This document shows, piece after piece, positions 33,747-42,508 of a stretch of 64,000 nt of DNA (positions are counted from its first letter, which is position 1; each line of letters opens with the position of its first letter). A model generated the notes under the pieces. That model was given only the letters and a program-made list of their open reading frames with translations. It was not told the DNA's origin and did not search any database. The position numbers and the translations under genes were made by a program. Location: assembly GCF_003024235.1 (NCBI RefSeq), contig NZ_KZ679084.1, forward strand, positions 1-64,000. Reading direction: 5' to 3'. Source of the DNA: Arenimonas caeni (lineage in GTDB: Bacteria > Pseudomonadota > Gammaproteobacteria > Xanthomonadales > Xanthomonadaceae).

Positions 33747-33880
33747 GGTTTGGTTCCTCGGGGCTGTGTTGTCTGTGGGCGCCACGTTAGCGGGGCCAGG
33801 TCTCACGGATTGAGAAGCCGGCGCGGGCTTGTGTCGTAAGGGTTCGGAGGTTCGTTTCGTGGTCTTCTTCCTGCCCGGGC

Positions 33881-34510
33881 TCACCGGTTCGGCCTCACCA
33901 GGCCGCAGTACAGGCCCTCGATGGCGAAGTCCTGGTCGGGCCGGACCACGATGGGCGCGAAATCCGGGTTGCGCGGCAGCAGGCGCACGCCGTCCTTGCC
34001 CATTTTCAGCAGCTTGACCGTGATTTCCTCGTCCACGCGGGCGACCACGATCTGGCCGCTGCGCGCCTCGGCGGTGCGGTGCACGCCGATCAGGTCGCCG
34101 TCGAGGATGCCCTCGTCGCGCATCGAGTCGCCCTTCACGCGCAGCAGGTAGTCAGGCGCCGGCGAGAAGAACACGCGGTCGAGCAGCACCATGCCGTCGT
34201 GGCCGGCATCGGCGCCGATGGGCATGCCCGCGGCCACGCGGCCGAGGATGGGCAGGCGCAGGAGGTCGTCCCCGGCCGCCGGGACGAGGTCGGCGGCCGG
34301 GGACTGCACCAGTCGGATGCCCCGGGCCTGGCCGGGCACGCGGCGGATCGCGCCGGCGGCCTCCAGGGCCTCGAGGTGGTATTGGGCCGCGCGCACGCCC
34401 TTGAAGCCGAAGGCGTGGGCGATCTCGACCTGGGACGGCGACGCCCCGTCGGCTTCGATGCGCTCGGCGATGAAGGCGAGGATGGCGCGCTGGGTGTCGG
34501 TGATATCCAT
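33881..34510 (-). CDS. lexA: LexA repressor, SOS regulator (first copy)
   Basis: SOS repressor of 209 residues. The N-terminal winged helix ([22 protein letters not shown], with [13 protein letters not shown] as the recognition region) precedes the self-cleavage domain: cleavage bond A94-G95 in [11 protein letters not shown], catalytic S129 in GDSMRD and K166 in EITVKLL. The ATG at 34510 is fixed by the family N-terminus. The LexA box TTAGTAGTATTGCTACTAA on the reverse strand ends on the A of this ATG and there is no ribosome binding site, so the mRNA should be leaderless. A second lexA lies at 49543. Confidence 0.97.
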   Translation of the reverse strand: MDITDTQRAILAFIAERIEADGASPSQVEIAHAFGFKGVRAAQYHLEALEAAGAIRRVPGQARGIRLVQSPAADLVPAAGDDLLRLPILGRVAAGMPIGADAGHDGMVLLDRVFFSPAPDYLLRVKGDSMRDEGILDGDLIGVHRTAEARSGQIVVARVDEEITVKLLKMGKDGVRLLPRNPDFAPIVVRPDQDFAIEGLYCGLVRPNR

Positions 34511-34549
34511 TAGTAGCAATACTACTAACGAACCCGGGCCGGCTGTCAA
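34510..34549 (-). promoter_or_regulatory. lexA promoter and LexA operator (TTAG-N6-TACTA type)
   Basis: On the reverse strand a perfect -35 TTGACA (34549-34544) is followed by the operator (34528-34510), whose sequence contains TAGTAG (16-base spacing) and TAGTAT (19-base spacing) as -10 candidates. The operator matches the box known for lexA of Xanthomonas and Xylella. Its last base is the A of the lexA start codon. Confidence 0.88.
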
Positions 34550-34553
34550 GCCC

Positions 34554-35444
34554 TCAGGGGGACCTGACCTGCGTCTGCAGCATCACCAGCCGCATCCGGG
34601 CCTCGGCCATCAGCCCGGGAAGGGCCTGGCCGCAGAAACGGCCGCGCACGTCGTCCGGCAGCGCCTCGACACGGGCCCGTTCCCGCAGCGCGATGCCCTC
34701 GTCGGGCCCTGCACTGGCAAGCACGGACAGGGCGTGGGCGATGTCCTTCATCTCGCCCTCCTCGGTCGGGTACAGCGTGCCGCCGGCATCGAGGCGGGCC
34801 TGTTGGGCGGCCGCCTTGGCGCCGTAGGCCCGGGTGGCCTCGGCCAGATAGGCATCGGCATCCTCCGTGGGCAGGCCGCAAGCCAGGGCGCCGCCTCGGA
34901 ACCTGGCGTGTTCGTCGAGCAGGCGGCTGGCCAGTCGCGACGGAAACACATAGCCGGCCTCGATGGGCTCGCAGCGGCAGGCCTCACCCAGGCCGCTGCC
35001 GTAGCGCCAGCGGATGATCAGCGAGCACTCACCGGCAGCGCTGGCGATCAGGCTCAGGGTGAAGCGCTGCTCGATTGGCGCGGCGGTCGCATCGCCGCCG
35101 CCGGGCACGGCGACCCAGCGCGGCGACGACTCGAAATAGCCGGCTGGCGGCGCGTCGTCGAGGTCGTCGTCAAGCAGGCTGCGCGCACGCGCATCGACCA
35201 GCGCGCGGCAGGCCGGGTCCGGATCGACCAGGCGCGCCAGCGGCGCGGCATCCGAGGCCTCGAGCATCGCCCTGGCCTGCGCCACGCGCGGGCTGTCCGG
35301 GTACTGGCGGATGAAACCGACCAGGTACTGCACGTCCGACCCGGCGACGAATTCCCAGCGACGCTCGGCTTCATCGTCCGGCGACTGGGCCGTCGTGGCT
35401 GGCGAGGTGAACAGCAGCAGCGATGCGACCAGCAATGACCTCAT
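34554..35444 (-). CDS. Exported protein of unknown function
   Basis: A 296-residue protein I do not recognise. A signal peptide (1-19, MRSLLVASLLLFTSPATTA) is followed by a segment VQYLVGFIRQYPDSPRVAQARAML that looks like a tetratricopeptide-type helix pair, then a mixed region with five cysteines (ACR, ECS, EACRCEP, ACG) and a helical C-terminus (QARLDAGGTLYPTEEGEMKDIAHAL). It lies between pncC and lexA, all on the reverse strand, 43 bases before the lexA start. Nothing indicates a link to DNA repair. Confidence 0.7.
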   Translation of the reverse strand: MRSLLVASLLLFTSPATTAQSPDDEAERRWEFVAGSDVQYLVGFIRQYPDSPRVAQARAMLEASDAAPLARLVDPDPACRALVDARARSLLDDDLDDAPPAGYFESSPRWVAVPGGGDATAAPIEQRFTLSLIASAAGECSLIIRWRYGSGLGEACRCEPIEAGYVFPSRLASRLLDEHARFRGGALACGLPTEDADAYLAEATRAYGAKAAAQQARLDAGGTLYPTEEGEMKDIAHALSVLASAGPDEGIALRERARVEALPDDVRGRFCGQALPGLMAEARMRLVMLQTQVRSP

Positions 35445-35486
35445 TGCAGCGACTCCGGCGGATGGGACGGCAGGGAATGATCGGGC

Positions 35487-35993
35487 TCAGGCGGCCAGCG
35501 CCAGCAGCCCTTCCAGCGCGGCGGCCACGGTCTGGCGGCGCACCGCGTCGCGGTCGCCGCCGAAGTGGAAGACCTCGGCGCGCGGGTAGCCGCCGCGGCG
35601 CTTCCAGCCGATCCAGACCGTACCCACCGGCTTGTCCGGGGTGCCACCGCTGGGGCCGGCCACGCCGGTCACGGCGACGGCGATCGAGGCGCCGGAATTG
35701 ACCAGCGCGCCGGACACCATCTCGGTCACGGTCTCGCGGCTCACCGCGCCGTGCTCGACCAGGGTCTCCGGGCGCACGCCCAGCAGGGCCTGCTTGGCCT
35801 CGTAGCTGTAGGCCGCCATGCCGCAGTCGAACCAGGCCGAGCAGCCGGGGATGTCGGTGATCATCTTGGCGATCCAGCCGCCGGTGCAGCTTTCGGCGGT
35901 GGCCAGCATCAGGTGCCGGTCCTGCAGGGCCGCGCCCACGCGCAGGGCCAGGGCATGCAGGTCGTCGTCGGTGGGGAATGCGTCGGGGCTCAT
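35487..35993 (-). CDS. pncC: Nicotinamide-nucleotide amidohydrolase PncC (CinA C-terminal type)
   Basis: Deamidates nicotinamide mononucleotide to nicotinate mononucleotide in the pyridine nucleotide cycle. The 168-residue protein is a stand-alone CinA C-terminal domain: TAESCTGGWIAKMITDIPGCSAWFDCGMAAYSYEAK near the N-terminus, with the catalytic serine and cysteine region, and AVTGVAGPSGGTPDKPVGTVWIG in the middle. In many bacteria the gene is upstream of recA; here it is upstream of lexA-recA, separated by an unknown exported protein. Confidence 0.95.
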   Translation of the reverse strand: MSPDAFPTDDDLHALALRVGAALQDRHLMLATAESCTGGWIAKMITDIPGCSAWFDCGMAAYSYEAKQALLGVRPETLVEHGAVSRETVTEMVSGALVNSGASIAVAVTGVAGPSGGTPDKPVGTVWIGWKRRGGYPRAEVFHFGGDRDAVRRQTVAAALEGLLALAA

Positions 35994-36039
35994 GGCCCCA
36001 AGGGTAAGGCCGGCCGCCCGACCCGGAAATACCCGGCAC

Positions 36040-36091
36040 TTGACAGCTTCGATTACATGAGTAATCTGAATCCATGATTACGCCCGTAAAC
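36040..36091 (+). promoter_or_regulatory. blaI promoter with two tandem operator palindromes
   Basis: TTGACA (36040-36045) and TAATCT (36062-36067) are 16 bases apart. A perfect palindrome GATTAC-ATGA-GTAATC (36051-36066) covers the promoter core. A second near-perfect copy GATTAC-GCCC-GTAAAC (36076-36091) starts two bases into the blaI coding region, 25 bases on, so both lie on a similar face of the helix within about half a turn. Binding by BlaI is inferred. Confidence 0.75.
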
Positions 36092-36466
36092 AATCAAGCC
36101 CCGGTCAGCGACGCCGAGAGCGTGGTGATGGAAGTGCTCTGGCAGCGCAGCCCGCGCACCTCCGAAGAGGTGGTGGCCGAACTGGTCGCCTCCAGCCAGT
36201 GGCAGGAGCCCACCATCAAGACCCTGCTCAACCGCCTGCTGAAGAAAGGCGCCGTGCGCGCCGAAAAGGACGGCCGTCGCTACCGCTACCACGCCGTGCT
36301 GCGGCGCGAGGACTGGGTGGCCGGGCAGAGCCGCGGCCTGCTCGACCGCCTGTTCGACGGCCGGCTGGCGCCGATGGTGGCGCACCTGTCGAGCCAGCGG
36401 GCGCTGAGCGCGGAGGACATCGCCGAACTGCGGCGCCTGCTCGAGGAGATCGACGATGGCCAGTGA
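36074..36466 (+). CDS. BlaI/MecI/CopY family transcriptional repressor
   Basis: A 130-residue winged-helix repressor. The N-terminal DNA-binding half is AESVVMEVLWQRSPRTSEEVVAEL...TIKTLLNRLLKKGAVRAEKDGRRYRYHAV, followed by a helical dimerisation part. In related systems the partner M56 peptidase inactivates it when a cell-wall or other signal is sensed. It overlaps that gene by 11 bases. The start codon falls at the expected transcription start of the promoter at 36040-36067 and no ribosome binding site is present, so the mRNA is predicted to be leaderless. The signal is unknown. Confidence 0.93.
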   Translation: MITPVNNQAPVSDAESVVMEVLWQRSPRTSEEVVAELVASSQWQEPTIKTLLNRLLKKGAVRAEKDGRRYRYHAVLRREDWVAGQSRGLLDRLFDGRLAPMVAHLSSQRALSAEDIAELRRLLEEIDDGQ

Positions 36467-37655
36467 ACTGCCCGGGATGCTGCTGGAAGCCACGCTCGCC
36501 ACCAGCGCCGCCCTGGTCCTGGTGCTGGCCGCGCGGCAGCCGCTGCGCCGCCTGGCCGGCGCCGGAGTCGCCTACGCCACCTGGGCCCTGGTGCCGCTGG
36601 CCGGGCTGGCCGCGCTGCTGCCCGCCGCGCCCGGCCTGCCGGGGCCCATCGCACCCATGGTGCAGCCCCTGCACGGCGCTGCGCGGGAGGCCGGCGTGGC
36701 GATGCAGGCCAGCGGCACGATGCACTGGTTGCTGCTGGCCTGGCTGGCCGGCGCGCTGGCCCTGGCCATGGTCTTCGCCGCGCGCCAGTGGCGCTTCGGC
36801 CGGCAGCTGCGCGAACGCGAGCTTCGCGGCGACGACGGCGGGGCGCCGCTCGGGCCCGCGGTCGTGGGCCTGTGGCGGCCGCGCATCGTGCTGCCCTCGG
36901 ACTTCGGGCGCCGCTACACGCCCGAAGAGCAGCAACTGGTGCTCGAGCACGAACGCCAGCACCTGCGCCGCGGCGACCTGTGGGCCCAGGCGCTGTGCGC
37001 CGGCCTGCGCTGCCTGTTCTGGTTCAACCCGCTGATGCACCTGGCGGCGTCTCGCTTCCGCTTCGACCAGGAGCTGGCCTGCGACGCCGACGTCCTCGCG
37101 CGCCACCCCCGCGCCCGCCGTCGCTACGGCGAGGTGATGCTCAAGACCCAGCTCGCGGACTTCGGCCTGCCGCTGGGTTGCCACTGGCAATCCTGCCACC
37201 CGCTCAAGGAGAGAATCGCGATGCTGACCCGCCCCCTGCCCTCCGCCCGGCGCACCCGCGTCGCCGGTGCCCTGCTCGCCGCCTCGATGGCCGCGCTCAC
37301 TTTCGCCGCCTGGGCGGCCGAACCGGCCGCGGCCAAGAGCGAGCCGTTGCAGTCCGTCACCTCCCACGACGTGCTGGACGCCCCGAAGTACCCGGCCGAA
37401 GCGCTCGAGCAGGGCATCGAGGGCACGGTCTGGCTCGAGGTGCTGGTGGGCGCCGACGGCGTGCCGAAGGAAGTGAAGGTCAAGAAGTCCTCGCCCGGCG
37501 GTGTTTTCGACCAAGCTGCCGTGGACGCCGCCTGGCAGTGGCGCTTCAACGCCGGCCGCCGCGGAAACGACGGCGAGAAGGTTGAAGGCTGGGTGGTCGT
37601 GCCGGTGCAGTTCGCCAAGAACGAACCGGCGCCGGCTGACACGCCGCGCGCCTGA
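36456..37655 (+). CDS. M56 (BlaR1-type) metallopeptidase fused to a TonB C-terminal domain
   Basis: A 399-residue inner-membrane protein. Several hydrophobic helices (about 8-26, 37-60, 90-108) surround a cytoplasmic zinc protease domain with HERQH (165-169) and a downstream glutamate in DQELACDADV. After a further helix (about 265-285) a TonB C-terminal domain (about 308-390, APKYPAEALEQGIEGTVWLEVLVG...AAVDAAWQWRF) lies in the periplasm in place of a penicillin-binding sensor. It overlaps blaI by 11 bases. It probably cleaves the BlaI repressor; what the TonB part senses or energises is unknown. Confidence 0.88.
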   Translation: MASELPGMLLEATLATSAALVLVLAARQPLRRLAGAGVAYATWALVPLAGLAALLPAAPGLPGPIAPMVQPLHGAAREAGVAMQASGTMHWLLLAWLAGALALAMVFAARQWRFGRQLRERELRGDDGGAPLGPAVVGLWRPRIVLPSDFGRRYTPEEQQLVLEHERQHLRRGDLWAQALCAGLRCLFWFNPLMHLAASRFRFDQELACDADVLARHPRARRRYGEVMLKTQLADFGLPLGCHWQSCHPLKERIAMLTRPLPSARRTRVAGALLAASMAALTFAAWAAEPAAAKSEPLQSVTSHDVLDAPKYPAEALEQGIEGTVWLEVLVGADGVPKEVKVKKSSPGGVFDQAAVDAAWQWRFNAGRRGNDGEKVEGWVVVPVQFAKNEPAPADTPRA

Positions 37656-37672
37656 CGCCACCCCGCGTCGCC

Positions 37673-37705
37673 GACGAGGCCGGGCACCGCCCGGCCTCGT
37701 TGTTT
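37673..37705 (+). terminator. Rho-independent terminator after the M56-TonB gene
   Basis: Perfect 12-base stem ACGAGGCCGGGC/GCCCGGCCTCGT with loop ACC, followed by TGTTT. It lies 18 bases past the stop codon and ahead of mutS. Confidence 0.78.
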
Positions 37706-37770
37706 CCGGCGCACGGCCGCCCGCAGCGATGCTTCCGGCACAATAGGGCGATCCGGTCCGCATCCAGCCC

Positions 37771-40362
37771 ATGTCCGCAGAAGCCCAGCCCCAGCACACG
37801 CCCCTGATGAAGCAGTTCTTCGCCGCCAAGGCGGAGTATCCGGACATCCTGCTGTTCTTCCGGATGGGCGACTTCTACGAGCTGTTCTACGACGACGCCC
37901 GCAAGGCGGCGCGACTGCTCGACATCACGCTCACCCAGCGCGGCAGTTCGGGCGGCGCGCCGATCCCGATGGCCGGCGTGCCGGTGCACGCCTACGAGGG
38001 TTATCTGGCGAGGCTGGTGGCGCTGGGCGAATCGGTGGCGATCTGCGAACAGATCGGCGACCCGGCGCTGGCCAAGGGCCTGGTCGAACGCAAGGTGGTG
38101 CGCATCGTCACCCCGGGCACCGTCACCGACGAGGCCCTGCTGCAGGAGCGCCGCGACACCCTGCTGATGGCGGTGGCGCGCGGCCGCACCGGCTTCGGCC
38201 TGGCCTGGGCGGACCTGGCCGGCGGCCGCTTCCTGGTGTCGGAGGTGGCCGACGAGGACCAGCTCGCCGCCGAGCTGGCGCGCCTGGACCCGGCCGAGCT
38301 GCTGCTGCCCGACGAGGACGGCTGGCCCGCCTTCCTGGCCGGCCAGGCCGGCCTGCGCCGCCGCCCGCCCTGGGGCTTCGACGCCGACGCCTGCCGGCGC
38401 CAGCTGCTGCGCTTCTTCAAGCTCCATGACCTCAGCGGCTTCGGCCTCGAGGACAAGCCGCTGCCCACCGCCGCCGCCGGCGCCCTGCTCGCCTACGTCG
38501 AGGAAACCCAGAAGCAGCAGCTGCCGCACCTGACCTCGATCGCCTTCGAGCCGGCCGGCGACGGCATCGCGCTCAACGCCGCCACGCGCCGGCACCTCGA
38601 GCTCGACAGCCGCACCGACGGCCGCACCGAACACACCCTGCTGGGCGTGCTCGACACCAGCGTCAGCCCGATGGGCGGGCGCCTGCTGCGGCGCTGGCTC
38701 AACCGCCCGCTGCGCGACCGCGGCGTGCTCGGCCGCCGCCACCACGCCGTGGCCACCTTCGTCAAATGGGGCGCGCACGAAGCACTGCGCGAAACCTTCC
38801 GCGGCCTGGGCGACCTCGAACGCATCCTCTCGCGCGTGGCCCTGCGCTCGGCGCGGCCGCGCGACCTGAGCACCCTGCGCGACGGCCTCGCGCTGCTGCC
38901 GGGCGTGCGCGCCCTGCTGGCGCCGCTCGACTCGCCGCGCCTGGCCGCGCTGGCGGCGGAACTGGGCGAGCATGCCGGCACCGCCGCGCTGCTGGCGCGC
39001 GCCGTGGTGCCGCAGCCGCCGGTGCTGCTGCGCGACGGCGGCGTGCTGGCCGAGGGCTTCGACGCCGAACTCGACGAACTGCGCACGCTGTCGACCAATG
39101 CCGACCAGTTCCTGGTCGACCTGGAAGCGCGCGAGCGCGCCGCCACCGGCATCGCCAACCTCAAGGTCGGCTACAACCGCGTGCACGGCTACTTCATCGA
39201 AATCAGCAAGGGCCAGGCCGACAAGGCGCCGACGCACTACACCCGCCGGCAGACGCTCACCGGCGCCGAGCGCTACATCACCGAGGAACTCAAGGCCTTC
39301 GAGGACAAGGTGCTCAGCGCCCGCGAACGCGCGCTGGCCCGCGAGAAGGCGCTCTACGAGGAGCTGCTCGACGCGCTCAACGCCTCGCTCGAGCCGCTCC
39401 GGCGCTGCGCCGCGGCCCTGAGCGAGCTGGACGTGCTGGCGGCCTTCGCCGAGCGCGCCCGGGCCCTGGACTGGTCCTGCCCCGAACTCACCGAGGCCGC
39501 GGGCCTGCGCATCGAGCGCGGCCGCCACCCGGTGGTGGAAGCGGTGCGCGAGGAGCCTTTCGAGCCCAACGACCTCTTGCTCGACGACGACGCGGACGGG
39601 AGCGGGCGCCGCATGCTGGTGATCACCGGCCCGAACATGGGCGGCAAGAGCACCTACATGCGCCAGAACGCGCTGATCGTGCTGCTCGCGCACATCGGCA
39701 GCTTCGTGCCGGCCGCGCGCGCGGTGATCGGCCCGATCGACCGCATCCTCACCCGCATCGGCGCCGGCGACGACCTCGCGCGCGGCCAGTCCACCTTCAT
39801 GGTCGAGATGGCCGAGACCAGCTACATCCTCCACCACGCCACGGCGAACTCGCTGGTGCTGATGGACGAGATCGGCCGCGGCACCTCCACCTACGACGGC
39901 CTGGCGCTGGCCGAGGCCTGCGCGCGCCACCTGGCGCAGCACAACCGCGCCTACACACTGTTCGCCACGCACTACTTCGAACTCACCGCCCTGGCCGAGC
40001 CCGGCAGCGGCATCGCCAACGTGCACCTGGACGCGATCGAGCACGGCGACCGCCTGGTGTTCATGCACGCGGTGAAGGACGGCCCGGCCAACCGCAGCTT
40101 CGGCCTGCAGGTGGCGGCGCTGGCCGGCCTGCCGCGCAGCGTGGTCGAACAGGCGCGGCGCACCCTGGCCGAACTCGAGCAGCGCGGCGCGCCGCAGGCC
40201 GTGGCGCGCATGAGCCCGGCCGCGCTGGAGCAGCCGCAGCAGGCCAGCCTGTTCGCGCCGGCGCCCTCGGCCGCGCTCGAGGCGCTCGATGCGATCGACC
40301 CGGACGAACTGACCCCGAAGCAGGCGCTCGAGGCGCTCTACCGGCTCAGGCAGCTGCGCTGA
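37771..40362 (+). CDS. mutS: DNA mismatch repair protein MutS
   Basis: Recognises base mismatches and small loops and recruits MutL. The 863-residue protein has the N-terminal mismatch-binding domain with [14 protein letters not shown] (the stacking phenylalanine in the GDFYELF motif), the core and clamp domains, and the C-terminal ABC-type ATPase with Walker [10 protein letters not shown] (from residue 620) and Walker [17 protein letters not shown]. Length is normal. The 3' end overlaps the convergent trans-sulfuration gene by 17 bases. Confidence 0.98.
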   Translation: MSAEAQPQHTPLMKQFFAAKAEYPDILLFFRMGDFYELFYDDARKAARLLDITLTQRGSSGGAPIPMAGVPVHAYEGYLARLVALGESVAICEQIGDPALAKGLVERKVVRIVTPGTVTDEALLQERRDTLLMAVARGRTGFGLAWADLAGGRFLVSEVADEDQLAAELARLDPAELLLPDEDGWPAFLAGQAGLRRRPPWGFDADACRRQLLRFFKLHDLSGFGLEDKPLPTAAAGALLAYVEETQKQQLPHLTSIAFEPAGDGIALNAATRRHLELDSRTDGRTEHTLLGVLDTSVSPMGGRLLRRWLNRPLRDRGVLGRRHHAVATFVKWGAHEALRETFRGLGDLERILSRVALRSARPRDLSTLRDGLALLPGVRALLAPLDSPRLAALAAELGEHAGTAALLARAVVPQPPVLLRDGGVLAEGFDAELDELRTLSTNADQFLVDLEARERAATGIANLKVGYNRVHGYFIEISKGQADKAPTHYTRRQTLTGAERYITEELKAFEDKVLSARERALAREKALYEELLDALNASLEPLRRCAAALSELDVLAAFAERARALDWSCPELTEAAGLRIERGRHPVVEAVREEPFEPNDLLLDDDADGSGRRMLVITGPNMGGKSTYMRQNALIVLLAHIGSFVPAARAVIGPIDRILTRIGAGDDLARGQSTFMVEMAETSYILHHATANSLVLMDEIGRGTSTYDGLALAEACARHLAQHNRAYTLFATHYFELTALAEPGSGIANVHLDAIEHGDRLVFMHAVKDGPANRSFGLQVAALAGLPRSVVEQARRTLAELEQRGAPQAVARMSPAALEQPQQASLFAPAPSAALEALDAIDPDELTPKQALEALYRLRQLR

Positions 40363-41530
40363 GCGCGACGCCCTCGAGGGCCTGGGCCAGGTCGGCCCAG
40401 AGGTCGTCCACGGCCTCGATGCCCACCGACAGCCGCAGCAGGCCGGGGCCGATGCCGCTGTCCAGCCGGGCCTGCGGATCCACCACGCGGTGGGTCAGGC
40501 CGGCCGGATGCTGGATCAGCGTGTCCACCGAACCCAGGCTCACCGCCGGCGTCATCAGCCGCACCTTCGCCATCACCGCCGCCGCGGCCTCGTAGCCGCC
40601 GCGCAGGTCGATCGCCATCAGGCAGCCGGGGCCGGCCATCTGCGTGCCCACGAGGTGGGCGTTGCGCACCGTGCCCAGGCCGGGGAAATGCACGCGCGCC
40701 ACCGCCGGGTGCGCGGCCAGCCGGCCGGCGAGCTCGATGGCGTTGGCCTGGGCGCGCTCGACCCGCAGCGCCAGCGTCGGCAGGCCGCGGTGCAGCAGGT
40801 AGGCGCCCAGCGGGTGCAGCAGCCCGCCGGTGGCGGCACGTACGGTGCGCAGCGGGCGCGCGCGCTGTTCGCTGCAGCAGACGATGCCGGCGATCACGTC
40901 GCCGTGGCCACCCAGGAACTTGGTCGCGCTGTGCATCACGTAGGCCGCGCCCAGCGCCGCCGGCTTCTGCAGTACCGGCGTGGCGAAGGTCGAGTCCACC
41001 AGCACCGGCACCTGGCCGGCGGCCGCGACGACGGCGCGGATGTCGATGAGGTCGAGCGTGGGATTGGCCGGGGTTTCGATGATCACCAGCGCGGTGTCGG
41101 CGCGCAGCCGCGCGGCGATGTCGCCGGCATCGACGAATTCGGCCTCCAGCCCGCACAGGCCCGAGGCCAGCAGGTGGTCGGAGGTGCCGTAGAGCGGGCG
41201 CACCACCAGCACGTGGCCGCCGCGGCTGCGCGCGCCCATCAGCACGGCGGTCAGCGCGGCCATGCCCGAGCCGTAGGCCACGCAGGCCTCGGTGCCCTCG
41301 AGCGTGGCCAGCGCCGACTCCACCCGGCCCACGGTCGGGTTGTGCAGGCGCGCGTAGATCGGGTTGGCGGCGCTGGCGGCGCCGCCCACCAGGGCATCGA
41401 AGCTCTCGGTGCCCTCGCCCAAGTCGGCCACCGGATAGGTGGTGGACAAGTCGATCGGCGGCGCGTGCACGCCGAGGGCGGCGAAATCCTCGCGACCGGC
41501 ATGCACGGCAAGGGTGTCGATGTGGTTCAT
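40346..41530 (-). CDS. PLP-dependent trans-sulfuration enzyme (Cys/Met metabolism family)
   Basis: A 394-residue fold-type I PLP enzyme. The cofactor lysine lies in [13 protein letters not shown], with [10 protein letters not shown] as the phosphate-binding turn and [13 protein letters not shown] downstream. Family members include cystathionine gamma-synthase, gamma-lyase and methionine gamma-lyase. The divergent Lrp-type regulator recalls the mdeR-mdeA pair, yet the residue equal to the methionine gamma-lyase active-site cysteine (LYGC) is Thr here (LYGTSDHL). The exact reaction is therefore left open. It overlaps mutS by 17 bases at the 3' ends. Confidence 0.85.
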   Translation of the reverse strand: MNHIDTLAVHAGREDFAALGVHAPPIDLSTTYPVADLGEGTESFDALVGGAASAANPIYARLHNPTVGRVESALATLEGTEACVAYGSGMAALTAVLMGARSRGGHVLVVRPLYGTSDHLLASGLCGLEAEFVDAGDIAARLRADTALVIIETPANPTLDLIDIRAVVAAAGQVPVLVDSTFATPVLQKPAALGAAYVMHSATKFLGGHGDVIAGIVCCSEQRARPLRTVRAATGGLLHPLGAYLLHRGLPTLALRVERAQANAIELAGRLAAHPAVARVHFPGLGTVRNAHLVGTQMAGPGCLMAIDLRGGYEAAAAVMAKVRLMTPAVSLGSVDTLIQHPAGLTHRVVDPQARLDSGIGPGLLRLSVGIEAVDDLWADLAQALEGVALSAAA

Positions 41531-41581
41531 GGCGGCCTCCCCGGGCTGGAAAGCGGCACTATCGCCCAGACCCGGGTAGGA

Positions 41582-41596
41582 TTCGGCCAGGCCGAA
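41582..41596. promoter_or_regulatory. Palindrome between the trans-sulfuration and Lrp genes
   Basis: Perfect inverted repeat TTCGGCC-A-GGCCGAA in the 92-base divergent gap, 26 bases before the Lrp-family start. Its place suggests an operator for the adjacent regulator; binding is not shown. Confidence 0.45.
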
Positions 41597-41622
41597 CACT
41601 ATTTCATGGAACGGGGACCCGG

Positions 41623-42099
41623 ATGCATCCCGACCGAACTGACTTCGAAATACTCAGGCTCCTGCGAAAGAATGCTCGGATCCCGAACAAGGACCTGGCC
41701 GCGCGCGTCGGCGTCGCACCGTCCACCGCCCTCGAGCGGGTCCGTCGGCTGCGCGAGGCCGGGGTGCTGCTGGGCTACCACGCTGAGATCGCCCCGGCCG
41801 CGGTGGGCATCGGCCTGCAGGCGATGGTGGCCGTCCGCCTGGCGCGGCACTCGCGCGCCGACGTCGAAGCCATGCACGCTCACCTGCTCGGGCTGCCGGA
41901 GGTGTTGTGCCTGTACCACGTGGCCGGCGCCGACGATTTCCTCGTGCACGTTGGCGTGCGCGACAGCGACCACCTGCGCGACTTCGCGATGTCGGCCCTG
42001 ACCAGCCGGGCGGAAGTGGCGCACATCGAGACGCACCTGATCTTCGCCTTCCAGCGTGCGCCGGAACTGCCGGTGTACGCGAACGGCGGGGACGAGTGA
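41623..42099 (+). CDS. Lrp/AsnC family transcriptional regulator
   Basis: A 158-residue feast/famine regulator. The N-terminal helix-turn-helix is seen in DRTDFEILRLLRKNARIPNKDLAARVGVAPSTALERVRRLREAGVLLGY; the C-terminal RAM domain that binds amino acids follows (VAVRLARHSRADVEAM...HVAGADDFLVHVGV). The ATG at 41623 follows ACGGGG by seven bases. Divergent from the trans-sulfuration enzyme, which it probably controls in response to a sulfur or other amino acid. It ends one base from the convergent hslR. Confidence 0.93.
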   Translation: MHPDRTDFEILRLLRKNARIPNKDLAARVGVAPSTALERVRRLREAGVLLGYHAEIAPAAVGIGLQAMVAVRLARHSRADVEAMHAHLLGLPEVLCLYHVAGADDFLVHVGVRDSDHLRDFAMSALTSRAEVAHIETHLIFAFQRAPELPVYANGGDE

Positions 42100-42100
42100 C

Positions 42101-42508
42101 TCAGAGCGCGTCGAGGTCGCCCAGCGCCTGGATCAGGCGACGGGCCCGTTTGTCGGGCTTGCTGGCCGGCGGCCGGTAGCCGGCCGCGGCGGCACGGCGT
42201 TCGGCGGCAGCCTGTTCGCGCGCGACGCGCGAGGCTTCGGACTCTTCGTACAGCAGGCGCGCCACCGGCGCGGGGCCGCGCTGGTCCGACAGGCCGAGCA
42301 CGCGCAGCTCGAACATCTCCTCGCCGCGGCGGACCGTGAGCGCGTCGCCCGCGCGCAGGGCGCGCGAGGGCTTGGCACCCTGCCCACCCACCTGCACCTT
42401 GCCGCCCTCGACCGCCTGCCGGGCCAGGGCCCGGGTCTTGAAGAAGCGGGCCGCCCAGAGCCAGACGTCCAGGCGCACCCCGGCCACGGGAGCCTGCGCG
42501 CCGCTCAC
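42101..42508 (-). CDS. hslR: S4-domain RNA-binding heat shock protein Hsp15
   Basis: RNA-binding protein of 135 residues that rescues stalled 50S subunits carrying nascent chains after heat shock. The S4 domain is VRLDVWLWAARFFKTRALARQAVEGGKVQVGGQGAKPSRALRAGDALTV; the C-terminal basic helix ends KPDKRARRLIQALGDL. The start is GTG at 42508, overlapping the stop of the upstream hydrolase gene (GTGA); no better start exists. It is the last gene of the rpsP-rplS group. Confidence 0.9.
   Translation of the reverse strand: MSGAQAPVAGVRLDVWLWAARFFKTRALARQAVEGGKVQVGGQGAKPSRALRAGDALTVRRGEEMFELRVLGLSDQRGPAPVARLLYEESEASRVAREQAAAERRAAAAGYRPPASKPDKRARRLIQALGDLDAL

Noticed and set aside
33747..33880. LexA box before recA
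   Set aside because: TTAG occurs once (about 33787) but is not followed by TACTA at the right distance.
40346..41530. Firm call of methionine gamma-lyase for the PLP enzyme
   Set aside because: The active-site cysteine of that family is Thr here, so only the superfamily is claimed.
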